Below, in pieces: positions 15,734-23,239 of a stretch of 32,161 nucleotides of DNA. How positions within the stretch are numbered: the first letter of the stretch is position 1; every line of letters starts with the position of its first letter. The stretch comes from Bacteroidales bacterium (GTDB lineage Bacteria; Bacteroidota; Bacteroidia; Bacteroidales; F082). A model generated the notes under the pieces. It was not told the DNA's origin, searched no databases, and saw nothing but the letters and a program-made list of their open reading frames with translations. The position numbers and the translations under genes were made by a program. Location of the stretch: positions 1 through 32,161 of the forward strand of contig JAGCFU010000047.1 in assembly GCA_017649945.1 (NCBI GenBank), written 5' to 3'.

Positions 15734-16342
15734 TCATGTCGGTACCACGTACTCAAACTCCTCTTTCCCATGTTTGCAAAGCGGGCAAACGATATCATCC
15801 GGTAGTTTCTCACCTTCATAAACCCAGCCGCACACCTTGCACACCCAGCAACCCTTTGTCACCTTTTTCTTCGGTTTGACATTCTTCTGATAATAATCGT
15901 AAGTCACTGATTCTTTATCGTTTACCTGCACCGCGTCGAGCACATCGGCTATAAACATTGTGTGTGTACCGAGGTCTGTCGACTTCACAACTCTGCAGGC
16001 AAAGTAAGCGTTTATATATTTTGGCAGATACAGCACATGATTCACGGCACGCAACTCCTGCTCGCAGTCCGCGAATTTGTTAACGTCTCTTCCCGACTGA
16101 AAACCAAAGTGTTCAAACACCTTAAACGGTGTCTCCGTAGTCAACACATTGATATTAAACACGCACGAGTCAAGAATGAGGTCGTGCGTGTAGTTGTTCT
16201 TGTTCACGACAATCGACAGACGCAGCGGATTGCTTGTCACCTGCTGCACCGTGTTGATGATGCAGCCGTTGTCGATGTTGTCGTAGTTCGTCGTCAGGAC
16301 ATAAAGACCGTATCCTATCTTAAAAAGGGACTTGGTATCCAT
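15734..16342 (-). CDS. hrb: Flavin reductase-rubredoxin fusion (Hrb, high-molecular-weight rubredoxin type)
   Basis: A 202-residue fusion. Residues ~1-150 are an FMN-binding flavin reductase/flavoredoxin domain (GYGLYVLTTNYD, NTVQQVTSNPL, and FNINVLT further on). Residues ~163-202 are a rubredoxin domain with iron ligands C168, C171, C186 and C189 (CKVCGWVYEG, CPLCKHG). In Moorella thermoacetica the similar protein Hrb passes electrons from NAD(P)H to the flavodiiron protein FprA, and the two genes are neighbours, as here. It starts 10 bases after the stand-alone rubredoxin. It ends 93 bases before the flavodiiron gene, in the same reading frame, separated by one TGA. Domain calls are secure; the electron partner is inferred from that precedent. 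Confidence 0.93.
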   Translation of the reverse strand: MDTKSLFKIGYGLYVLTTNYDNIDNGCIINTVQQVTSNPLRLSIVVNKNNYTHDLILDSCVFNINVLTTETPFKVFEHFGFQSGRDVNKFADCEQELRAVNHVLYLPKYINAYFACRVVKSTDLGTHTMFIADVLDAVQVNDKESVTYDYYQKNVKPKKKVTKGCWVCKVCGWVYEGEKLPDDIVCPLCKHGKEEFEYVVPT

Positions 16343-16352
16343 GTCTGAAACG

Positions 16353-16511
16353 TTACTTCATCTCAAAATGTTCTTTTCCGACGCCACAAAGCGGGCATGA
16401 CCAGCTGTCTGGTAATTTGTCAAATGGTGTTCCTGGAGCGATGCCGTTGTCTGGATCGCCTACTGCCGGGTCATACTCATAACCGCAGACGTCACATACG
16501 TATTTTGCCAT
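16353..16511 (-). CDS. Rubredoxin
   Basis: A 52-residue electron carrier with one iron bound by four cysteines: C6 and C9 ([12 protein letters not shown]) and C39 and C42 ([15 protein letters not shown]). [16 protein letters not shown] is the canonical middle of the family. It lies between the DHODH-like gene (17 bases upstream) and the Hrb-like gene (10 bases downstream) and belongs to the same unit. It probably feeds electrons to the flavodiiron protein. The start ATG at 16511 is unambiguous. Confidence 0.96.
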   Translation of the reverse strand: MAKYVCDVCGYEYDPAVGDPDNGIAPGTPFDKLPDSWSCPLCGVGKEHFEMK

Positions 16512-16528
16512 AGTTTTAAGTGTTTATG

Positions 16529-17509
16529 TTAATTTAAATCATTGTTTCTTCTCAAATATTGCAATCTCTCGAAGACTTTCACATCGGCGGAGGCGCTGCA
16601 TTTGCCCTTGAAGTCGCCGATACTGTTGAAGTTATGCTTCTTCATCCAGTTTTCCATGCCTTCAATCATCTCTGCGATGAAATTGACGCCTTTTTTATAA
16701 AGAACGCTGCACACCTGCACTGAGCTTGCTCCTGCAAGTATCTGACGCACAATGTCTTCCGCTGAATGAACGCCTGTCGAAGCCGAGAGGCAGCATGGAA
16801 TCTCCTGTGCCGCAAGCAACGAAATCCATCTTAAAGTGTTGCCGTTCTCTTCCTCAACAGAAAGCGCCGAACCCGGAACCACTTTCATGTTATCGATGTC
16901 GATTGTAGGATTGTAGAAACGGTTGAACAACACCAAGCCTGCCGCACCTGCCATCGAAAGTCTGAATGCCAGATTGCCGATGTTTGTGAAATGGTCGCCG
17001 AGCTTCACCGAGACAGGGATTGTCACAGTCTTTTTCACCTCGTTGAAGATGCTAACAACCTCATCCTCAATATCTTTAGACACTATATCCTTGTCGAAAG
17101 GCGACACCGCGATGTTCAGCTCCAATGCGTCTGCTCCTGCATTCTGAAGCTCCTTGGCAAAGCTGATCCACTCGCCTTTATCGGCACAGTTGATGCTCGC
17201 GATAATCGGAATGTCAACGGTTTTTTTCGCCTCACGGATAAGGTTGGTGTAAATCGCGATTTCATTGCCACGCAAGAATGTCTTCATATACAAATCAGCA
17301 TCCACATTTGAGGCGTAGATGTCGGTATAGCCTTCTTCCTTCTTGATATCTGAAAGAATCTGCTCCTCAAAGAGCGACTTCAGCACCACCGCGCCGGCAC
17401 CTGCCTTTGCGCATTTCACAATACCTTCAACGGTTCCGGTAAAAGTGGAACTTCCGACAATAATAGGATTCTTAAGCTCTAATCCAAGATATGATGTAGT
17501 TAAATTCAT
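16529..17509 (-). CDS. Dihydroorotate dehydrogenase-like FMN protein
   Basis: A 326-residue TIM-barrel flavoprotein related to PyrD class 1 (TSYLGLELKNPIIVGSSTFT at the N-terminus; a phosphate-binding region near AGASSVQVCSVLYKKG). Where class 1 dihydroorotate dehydrogenases have their catalytic cysteine in an N-x-S-C-P context, this protein reads LNIAVSPFD (131-139) with no cysteine. It is therefore probably not the pyrimidine enzyme but one of the DHODH-like paralogues. It is the first gene of the minus-strand oxygen-defence cluster, with a -7 box 21 bases upstream. Linkage to rubredoxin suggests a redox role; the substrate is unknown. Confidence 0.85.
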   Translation of the reverse strand: MNLTTSYLGLELKNPIIVGSSTFTGTVEGIVKCAKAGAGAVVLKSLFEEQILSDIKKEEGYTDIYASNVDADLYMKTFLRGNEIAIYTNLIREAKKTVDIPIIASINCADKGEWISFAKELQNAGADALELNIAVSPFDKDIVSKDIEDEVVSIFNEVKKTVTIPVSVKLGDHFTNIGNLAFRLSMAGAAGLVLFNRFYNPTIDIDNMKVVPGSALSVEEENGNTLRWISLLAAQEIPCCLSASTGVHSAEDIVRQILAGASSVQVCSVLYKKGVNFIAEMIEGMENWMKKHNFNSIGDFKGKCSASADVKVFERLQYLRRNNDLN

Positions 17510-17529
17510 AGTTTTATATTTTCAATCTA

Positions 17530-17537
17530 CAAAGATA
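17530..17537 (-). promoter_or_regulatory. -7 box for the oxygen-defence cluster
   Basis: Reads TATCTTTG on the minus strand, matching TAnnTTTG, 21 bases upstream of the start at 17509. A TTG lies 22 bases further upstream (17562-17560), slightly more than the usual spacing. It probably drives all five genes down to sodB. Confidence 0.6.
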
Positions 17538-17575
17538 GGTAATATTTGGAATTCCTAAGCAATTTTTAAAAATTT

Positions 17576-19216
17576 TTACTTCGTCACAACTAATTTCACC
17601 GTCTGACTGCCGCTATCCGACACCATATTGACAGTGTAAACGCCTGAATTTAAATTGTTTAAAGTGCTTTCCAACACATTGATATTATTTGTATTAACCA
17701 ATTCACGTCCCGTCACATCATAAACATTAATATTTATCATATTAATGCCTTCTTTCACTGTAACTTTAACGTTTCCTTTTGCAGGATTCGGGAACACGCT
17801 GAAAATCTCGTTTTCAACAGTAACTTCTTCAATATCAAGTATTTCGAGTGCTAACACAAAGTCAGGAATGCCATATCCTACTTTATTGTTAGGAGTGGTG
17901 ACGTTGTTACCCGACGCTCTTAATGCATCACAGATTTGCTGCACCGATGCGTCCGGACGAGCCTGACGCAGACAAGCCACAGCACCAGCTAAAACAGGAT
18001 TCGAGAACGATGTGCCGTTGCCATTATAGTATGGACCATACCAACCGCTAGGATTACCTGATGCCACATATGTGCCTTCGCCCATAGCCATCACATCCGG
18101 CTTGATACGTCCGTCATATGTAGGTCCCACTGAACTGAAATCAGCACGTTCACCTTGATCGTCAACAGCACCAACAGTGATAACATGCTCGGCATCAGCA
18201 GGGATACCTAAAGTGCAGTATCCATCATATTCATTTCCGGCAGAGTTGGTGCAAATCATACCTCTGCTCACTGCAATCTCAGCACCGATAGTCATAGGGG
18301 CAGTGTGTCCATCAAAATGCTCAATCGGATGATCCCACTGAGGCATGTCGAAATCAATGTATCCCAACGAGGTGGTACATAAATCAACACCAAGAGAATC
18401 GGCTAATTCAGCACCCGATACCCAGTTGTATTCCTCAACGATGTTTTCACCGTTGCCATCTTCTGTGTGGAACAAATAATATGATGCTTTCGGAGCCGTT
18501 CCCACCATGTTGTTCGGGTCGTAAGCAGCCATCGTGCTCAAGCATGAAGTGCCATGCGAACTCTGCGAATACACTGAAGTCGAACCATACACGAAATCTT
18601 TTACGCCAAGCAGACGTCCTTCAGCACGCATATTGTCAAAAGCAGGATGCACGTCAGTGCCAACAAAACCACCGTCCAAAACAGCAATCACAACACCCGT
18701 TCCGTCATATCCCATATCATGTAACTGATTGATATTCAACTGATATACCTGTGTTTCCGCGCCACCGTAATAGCCTTTTGAAACTACTGGCGTTCTCGTT
18801 GCTTTCATCTCATTCTCAAGCCAAATCTCTTTGTCACGCTGAGCCTCAGGAAAATTAGGGCAGTTTCTCACAGTCTCCACAAACTCCAATGCGTTGATGG
18901 CATTGATAACACTCTGACTTTCGGCATATACCGACACTCCATTCAACCATTTTGAAGGATTAAGAAGCTGCGCTCCACAATCTGCTACAGCCTGTAAATA
19001 CTGAGGATTAACAGGGATATCGTACTCATCGATAGCGATGCCGAGACGAGCACGGCGGTCCAACGCTCTCTGACTCAAAAACTCCTCAGGATTGTCAATA
19101 GAATAAGGTGAATTGGCCTTGTCTGTGAACTTCACCCAATAAATGTTCGTGGCAATCTGCGCCTGCATTACAACCGCTGCCACCAGTAAAATCATTAAAA
19201 ATGATAGCTTTTTCAT
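17576..19216 (-). CDS. Secreted subtilisin-like (S8) serine protease with T9SS sorting domain
   Basis: A 546-residue secreted protease. Residues 1-20 form a signal peptide (MKKLSFLMILLVAAVVMQAQ). The catalytic triad is D181 (AVLDGGFVGTD), H221 (SSHGTSC) and S403 (NGTSFSNP), with oxyanion N328 (TNSAGNEY). Residues ~25-115 may act as a propeptide-like region. The last ~75 residues, from VFPNPAKGNV, are a type A T9SS C-terminal domain, so the protein is probably exported across the outer membrane and anchored or released there. Its own -7 box sits 18 bases upstream. It is divergent from the pseudouridine synthase gene and monocistronic. All active-site residues are present. Confidence 0.94.
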   Translation of the reverse strand: MKKLSFLMILLVAAVVMQAQIATNIYWVKFTDKANSPYSIDNPEEFLSQRALDRRARLGIAIDEYDIPVNPQYLQAVADCGAQLLNPSKWLNGVSVYAESQSVINAINALEFVETVRNCPNFPEAQRDKEIWLENEMKATRTPVVSKGYYGGAETQVYQLNINQLHDMGYDGTGVVIAVLDGGFVGTDVHPAFDNMRAEGRLLGVKDFVYGSTSVYSQSSHGTSCLSTMAAYDPNNMVGTAPKASYYLFHTEDGNGENIVEEYNWVSGAELADSLGVDLCTTSLGYIDFDMPQWDHPIEHFDGHTAPMTIGAEIAVSRGMICTNSAGNEYDGYCTLGIPADAEHVITVGAVDDQGERADFSSVGPTYDGRIKPDVMAMGEGTYVASGNPSGWYGPYYNGNGTSFSNPVLAGAVACLRQARPDASVQQICDALRASGNNVTTPNNKVGYGIPDFVLALEILDIEEVTVENEIFSVFPNPAKGNVKVTVKEGINMININVYDVTGRELVNTNNINVLESTLNNLNSGVYTVNMVSDSGSQTVKLVVTK

Positions 19217-19233
19217 TGTGAATTAATTTTTTG

Positions 19234-19241
19234 CAAAGATA
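19234..19241 (-). promoter_or_regulatory. -7 box for the S8 protease gene
   Basis: Reads TATCTTTG on the minus strand, 18 bases from the start at 19216, implying a very short leader. Confidence 0.55.
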
Positions 19242-19251
19242 AAAAAAACTT

Positions 19252-19277
19252 CTAACTCCTAACTGCTAACTGCTAAT
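19252..19277. repeat. Heptamer tandem repeat (CTAACTG type)
   Basis: Units CTAACTC, CTAACTG, CTAACTG and a partial CTAATTT run from 19252. The array sits between the divergent -7 boxes of the protease and the pseudouridine synthase. It is the same 7-base periodicity as at 13832-13866. Confidence 0.8.
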
Positions 19278-19284
19278 TTTTTTG

Positions 19285-19292
19285 TAATTTTG
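19285..19292 (+). promoter_or_regulatory. -7 box for the pseudouridine synthase gene
   Basis: TAATTTTG matches TAnnTTTG, 35 bases before the ATG at 19327. Confidence 0.55.
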
Positions 19293-19326
19293 CAGCCCGA
19301 AAAATTTTTTATAATTATATTTAAAG

Positions 19327-20505
19327 ATGAATAACGAAGATAGAAACGGCAAACGTCAGCATGTTGCCAGAAGAAAAACTGCCGAAGTCAGGAGATTCAG
19401 TGACGAGAGATTGGAGCAGTTCGAGAAAGAAAAAGCTCGCCGCGAAGGCGATAACGAACGCCACGAAAGAAGACCTTTCGACGAAAGAAGAAGCTTCGGT
19501 CGTCGTGATGACGAAAGAGGCGAAAAGAAATCTTTCGGACGTGGCGAGAGAAAACCATTCGGTCGCGATGACCGTGAAGAAAGAAAACCTTTCAACCGTG
19601 GAGAAAAGAAGCCTTACGGCAGAAGAAACGATGATGAAAGAGAAGAAAAACGTGGTTTCGGCAGAAAACCGTTCGGCGACAAAAAACCGTTCGGCAAACG
19701 CTTTGACCGTGACGAGGAACGTCCTTCAAGAGGCGGCCGCCGCGGCTATCGTCGCGAAAAAGACCCGGAATTCGACCATCCACGCGCTACTGGCGAAATC
19801 CGTCTCAACAAATACCTCGCCGACTCAGGAATATGCTCACGCCGTGAAGCCGACGACCTCATCCTCGCAGGCGCTGTGACAGTGAACGGCGAAGTGGTGA
19901 CAGAACTCGGCACCAAAGTGAAAACCACCGATAAAGTGGTGTACGGCGGCCAGACTCTCAACCGCGAGAAACTTCGTTATGTCCTCTTAAACAAACCTAA
20001 AGGCGTCATCACCACAAGCGACGACCCTTATGAACGCCACACCGTCATGGACCTCGTAGAAGGCGCATGCCAGGAACGTATCTACCCTGTAGGCCGCCTC
20101 GACCGTAACACCATAGGTCTGCTGCTGCTCACAAACGACGGCGAACTGGCAAAGACTCTCACTCACCCAAGCCACGAAGTGAAGAAACTGTATCACGTCA
20201 CACTCAACAAGCCGCTGACAGCCAACGACTTTGAACAGATACAGAAAGGCCTCATGCTCGAAGACGGTCCTATCACCGTCGACAAGATAGACTACGTCAC
20301 CGACGACCCTACAATGCGCGAAGTGGGCGTAGAAATCCACTCAGGACGTAACCACATCGTCCGCCGTATCTTTGAAAGCCTCGGCTACGAAGTGATAAAA
20401 CTCGACCGCGTCATGCTCGCAGGACTCACAAAACAAAACCTGCCTCGCGGACACTGGCGCTTCCTCACCAGCGCGGAAATCTCAATGTTAAAACGTATCG
20501 AATAG
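19327..20505 (+). CDS. RsuA/RluB-family pseudouridine synthase with long charged N-terminal extension
   Basis: A 392-residue enzyme isomerising a uridine in rRNA. The S4 RNA-binding domain is at ~156-200 (IRLNKYLADSGICSRREADD). The catalytic domain follows, with D259 in GRLDRNTIGLLLLTNDG and the RluB/RsuA end motif GRNHIVRRIFESLGYEV. The first ~150 residues are low complexity and very rich in R, K, E, D and G, with repeated KPFG/KKPFG/KPYG blocks; they are predicted to be disordered and RNA-binding. Such extensions are common on Bacteroidota RluB-like proteins. The first ATG at 19327 is supported by a -7 box 35 bases upstream. Site specificity (23S 2605-like or 16S 516-like) cannot be read with certainty. 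Confidence 0.92.
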   Translation: MNNEDRNGKRQHVARRKTAEVRRFSDERLEQFEKEKARREGDNERHERRPFDERRSFGRRDDERGEKKSFGRGERKPFGRDDREERKPFNRGEKKPYGRRNDDEREEKRGFGRKPFGDKKPFGKRFDRDEERPSRGGRRGYRREKDPEFDHPRATGEIRLNKYLADSGICSRREADDLILAGAVTVNGEVVTELGTKVKTTDKVVYGGQTLNREKLRYVLLNKPKGVITTSDDPYERHTVMDLVEGACQERIYPVGRLDRNTIGLLLLTNDGELAKTLTHPSHEVKKLYHVTLNKPLTANDFEQIQKGLMLEDGPITVDKIDYVTDDPTMREVGVEIHSGRNHIVRRIFESLGYEVIKLDRVMLAGLTKQNLPRGHWRFLTSAEISMLKRIE

Positions 20506-20507
20506 TA

Positions 20508-20528
20508 GGGGCGAAAAATGTTTCGCCC
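20508..20528. repeat. REP-like hairpin after the pseudouridine synthase
   Basis: GGGCGAAA (20509-20516) pairs with TTTCGCCC (20521-20528) over a 4-base loop. No T-run follows on the plus strand, so it is a weak terminator at best. The stem resembles the hairpin at 27007-27036, suggesting a dispersed palindrome family. Confidence 0.7.
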
Positions 20529-20546
20529 ACTTAAAAAATTATTGCC

Positions 20547-21884
20547 ATGAAAAAAAGAAAGTTTACCCATCTTATCCCTCTTCTCCATCTTCTCCATCTT
20601 ATCCATCTTATCCCTCTTATCCCTCTTCTCCTATCGGGATTCTCGCTTTCCGCGCAAACCGACACGCTGAAAGTGATGCAGTACAACCTTCTTAATTATG
20701 GCAACAACACCGGATATTGCAACACTACAAACAACAATATCAACGACAAAAACGCTTGTATCCGCACCATCCTGACCGCTTATTACCCTGATATCTTCAC
20801 GGTATGCGAGGTCGGAAGAAGCAGCAACTTACCTAACGATTTTGTCAATAACAACTTGAATATCAACGGAGTGACATATTGGAAGACAAGCGCTGGGGCT
20901 AACTCGGCCAACTCATCACTGACAAACTGCATCTTCTACAACTCCGACAAACTGACTCTCACAGCTCATCACATGGCGCAAACTTATATCAGAGACGTCG
21001 ATGTCTATGATTTCAAGTTCAAAAACGACAATTCCGGAAATATCGTCCTGACTTGCGTGGTAGCTCACCTCAAAGCCGGCGACAGCTCCGATGATGAACA
21101 GAAACGCGCGACAATGGCGACAAATATCATGAATTACCTCGAAAACCACTACCGCGAATGCAACGTTCTCATCATGGGCGACTTCAACCTCTATAACTCG
21201 TCAGAACCTGCTTACCAAACGCTAACAAATCAAACAGTTTACCAGAATTCGTATTTTATCGACCCGGTCTACCCTTACGGCGTAGGATATTGGAACAATA
21301 ACAGCTATTATAAGAATTATCACACCCAGTCGACTCACGGCAACAACGACAGCAGCTGCCATTCCTCCGGTGGCATGGACGACCGCTTCGACTTCATCCT
21401 GATGTCAGAGAATATCTACGGCGGAAGAGACGGCATACGCTACGTCAACGGCACATACAACGCCCTCGGTCAGGACGGACAGCGCTTCAACAAAAGTATC
21501 AACAGCCCGTCAAACCAAGCCGTCTCACAAGAAGTGGCCAACGCGCTATTCAATAACTCCGACCACCTTCCTGTGACAATGGAAATCTCCGTGACTTACA
21601 ACATCGGCGTCAACGAATATCAAGATAACAATCTGAGTTTTGACTTTTTCCCGAACCCGACAAATGATAAAATCAACATAAGATTCTATCAGGATAATAT
21701 CGGAAAAGCTAATATTTTGTTAATCAACACCTTAGGACAAATTGTTTATTCTAATGATGTCTTCGTAAACGATAATGTCAGCGAACATGTCATCACTGTC
21801 GAAAACCTTCCGAAAGGCATATATTTCCTAAGAATTACAAACACTGACGGACTTATTGGAACGTCTAAAATTATTGTAGAATGA
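20547..21884 (+). CDS. Secreted endonuclease/exonuclease/phosphatase-family protein with T9SS sorting domain
   Basis: A 445-residue secreted EEP-fold protein, probably a nuclease or phosphodiesterase. Motifs in order are QYNLLNYG, the metal ligand in CEVG, VVAHLKAG, MGDFNLY, DDRFDFIL and the terminal NSDHLPV. A T9SS type A domain follows from ~FFPNPTNDKI to the end. The N-terminus is odd: after MKKRKFT the hydrophobic core of the signal peptide is built of H-L-I-P tripeptides encoded by a 9-base tandem repeat (20563-20625), ending near LSAQT. The start at 20547 is the only good ATG. The stop overlaps the fatty acid transporter by ATGA. The substrate (DNA, RNA or a phospholipid) is not determined. 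Confidence 0.9.
   Translation: MKKRKFTHLIPLLHLLHLIHLIPLIPLLLSGFSLSAQTDTLKVMQYNLLNYGNNTGYCNTTNNNINDKNACIRTILTAYYPDIFTVCEVGRSSNLPNDFVNNNLNINGVTYWKTSAGANSANSSLTNCIFYNSDKLTLTAHHMAQTYIRDVDVYDFKFKNDNSGNIVLTCVVAHLKAGDSSDDEQKRATMATNIMNYLENHYRECNVLIMGDFNLYNSSEPAYQTLTNQTVYQNSYFIDPVYPYGVGYWNNNSYYKNYHTQSTHGNNDSSCHSSGGMDDRFDFILMSENIYGGRDGIRYVNGTYNALGQDGQRFNKSINSPSNQAVSQEVANALFNNSDHLPVTMEISVTYNIGVNEYQDNNLSFDFFPNPTNDKINIRFYQDNIGKANILLINTLGQIVYSNDVFVNDNVSEHVITVENLPKGIYFLRITNTDGLIGTSKIIVE
20563..20625 (+). repeat. Seven-copy 9-base tandem repeat coding a signal peptide core
   Basis: Units of TTATCCCTC/TTCTCCATC type start at 20563, 20572, 20581, 20590, 20599, 20608 and 20617. They encode LIP, LLH and LIH tripeptides. 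They belong to the same sequence family as 15666-15728 and have the same copy number. Confidence 0.9.
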
Positions 21885-23239
21885 GTTTATTCCATAAAAT
21901 AATCAATGGATGTGTCGGTTTCATGCAGAAATACCTGCCTGAGCCGTTCATTTTTGCAATAATCCTGACTTTTGTGGCGGTGTTGGTTGCGATACCTGTA
22001 TGCCACCAAAGCATAGCTGAAGTCGTCACTAACTGGGGCGGAGGCGTGTGGAACCTCCTCGGTTTCTCCATGCAGATGGCTCTCGTGCTCGTTACAGGCG
22101 CAACTTTGGCATCAGCACCGACAATTAAAAAAGGCATCAACAAACTGGCATCAATGCCTAAAACTTCGGCAAGCGCCATCGCTCTCGTCACAGGCATCTC
22201 AGCCGTGGCATGCTGGCTCAACTGGGGCTTCGGTCTCATCGTGGGCGCCATATTCGCCAAAGAGATAGCCAAGAAACTCAAAAACGTCGACTACCGACTG
22301 CTCATCGCATCAGCCTACAGCGGATTCGTGGTGTGGCATGCCGGCATATCAGGTTCCATACCGCTGAAGATGGCCTCCGACGTCAACGAACTGGTGAAAG
22401 ACACTAATAATGTCATCACCTCTGTCATCCCGATTTCAAACACAATCCTCGACATTCACAACATCATCATGGTGGTTCTCGTGACTGTCGCATTGGTGGC
22501 GATCAATTCGCTGATGCACCCTAAAGGCGATAACATCATAGCCATCGACCCGGCTCTCCTGAAAGAAGACGAGGATATCAAAATCGAGAAAGCAACTACT
22601 CCTGCCAGCAAACTCGAAAACAGCCGTTTACTGAGTCTTATTCTGTCTGTTTTAGGTTTCACATTCCTGATAATCAGCCTGTTTATCAAAGGAAAATCTT
22701 TCGATTTGGGCTCCGTGATACTGCTGTTCCTCTTCCTCGGCATAGTGTTGCATAAAACACCTATCGCTTACGTGCGTTCTTTCACGAAATCTGTGGGCGG
22801 AGCTGCCGGAATCCTGCTGCAGTTCCCGTTCTATGCCGGCATCATGGGTATCATCACCGGCGTCGGTGAATCTGGTATCTGTCTCGGCACGGTTGTGAGC
22901 GAAGCTTTCGTAAACATTTCAACGTCAACGACTTATCCAATATACACCTTCCTTTGTGCGGCCATACTTAATATGTTCGTGCCTTCAGGCGGCGGTCACT
23001 GGGCTATCCAAGCGCCTATCATGTTCGCTGCAGGCGAAGCGCTCAACGTCGACCATGGCCTCACAGGAATGGCGATAGCATGGGGCGACGCATGGACCAA
23101 CCTCATCCAGCCTTTCTGGGCATTGCCGGCTCTCGCGATAGCGAAACTCAACGCAAAGGATATCATGGGATTCTGCCTCATCGACCTTGTGGTTTCTGGT
23201 ATTATCATCATCGGCGGACTGCTAATCTGGGCAATATGA
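21881..23239 (+). CDS. atoE: Short-chain fatty acid transporter, AtoE family
   Basis: A 452-residue inner-membrane permease of the AtoE/TIGR00366 type, thought to carry acetoacetate, butyrate or other short-chain fatty acids. Family stretches include YLPEPFIFAIILTF, GFSMQMALVLVTG, CWLNWGFGLIVGA, WHAGISGSIPL, FVPSGGGHWAIQ and AWGDAWTNLIQPFWALP. About 10-12 helices are apparent. Length is typical. It overlaps the upstream nuclease and the downstream primase by ATGA on each side, so translation of all three is likely coupled. Substrate direction is not known; a gut anaerobe could use it to export or take up fermentation acids. Confidence 0.92.
   Translation: MSLFHKIINGCVGFMQKYLPEPFIFAIILTFVAVLVAIPVCHQSIAEVVTNWGGGVWNLLGFSMQMALVLVTGATLASAPTIKKGINKLASMPKTSASAIALVTGISAVACWLNWGFGLIVGAIFAKEIAKKLKNVDYRLLIASAYSGFVVWHAGISGSIPLKMASDVNELVKDTNNVITSVIPISNTILDIHNIIMVVLVTVALVAINSLMHPKGDNIIAIDPALLKEDEDIKIEKATTPASKLENSRLLSLILSVLGFTFLIISLFIKGKSFDLGSVILLFLFLGIVLHKTPIAYVRSFTKSVGGAAGILLQFPFYAGIMGIITGVGESGICLGTVVSEAFVNISTSTTYPIYTFLCAAILNMFVPSGGGHWAIQAPIMFAAGEALNVDHGLTGMAIAWGDAWTNLIQPFWALPALAIAKLNAKDIMGFCLIDLVVSGIIIIGGLLIWAI

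Noticed and set aside
21871-22281. Minus-strand reading frame of 136 codons opposite the fatty acid transporter, and similar antisense frames elsewhere (for example 610-981, 3671-4231, 11035-11649)
   Set aside because: Each lies opposite a well-supported gene, shows no recognisable domain and follows the codon shadow of the real frame.
23080-23235. 52-residue N-terminal extension of DNA primase
   Set aside because: It lies out of frame within atoE and resembles no primase sequence; MIPRETINQII at 23236 is the family start.
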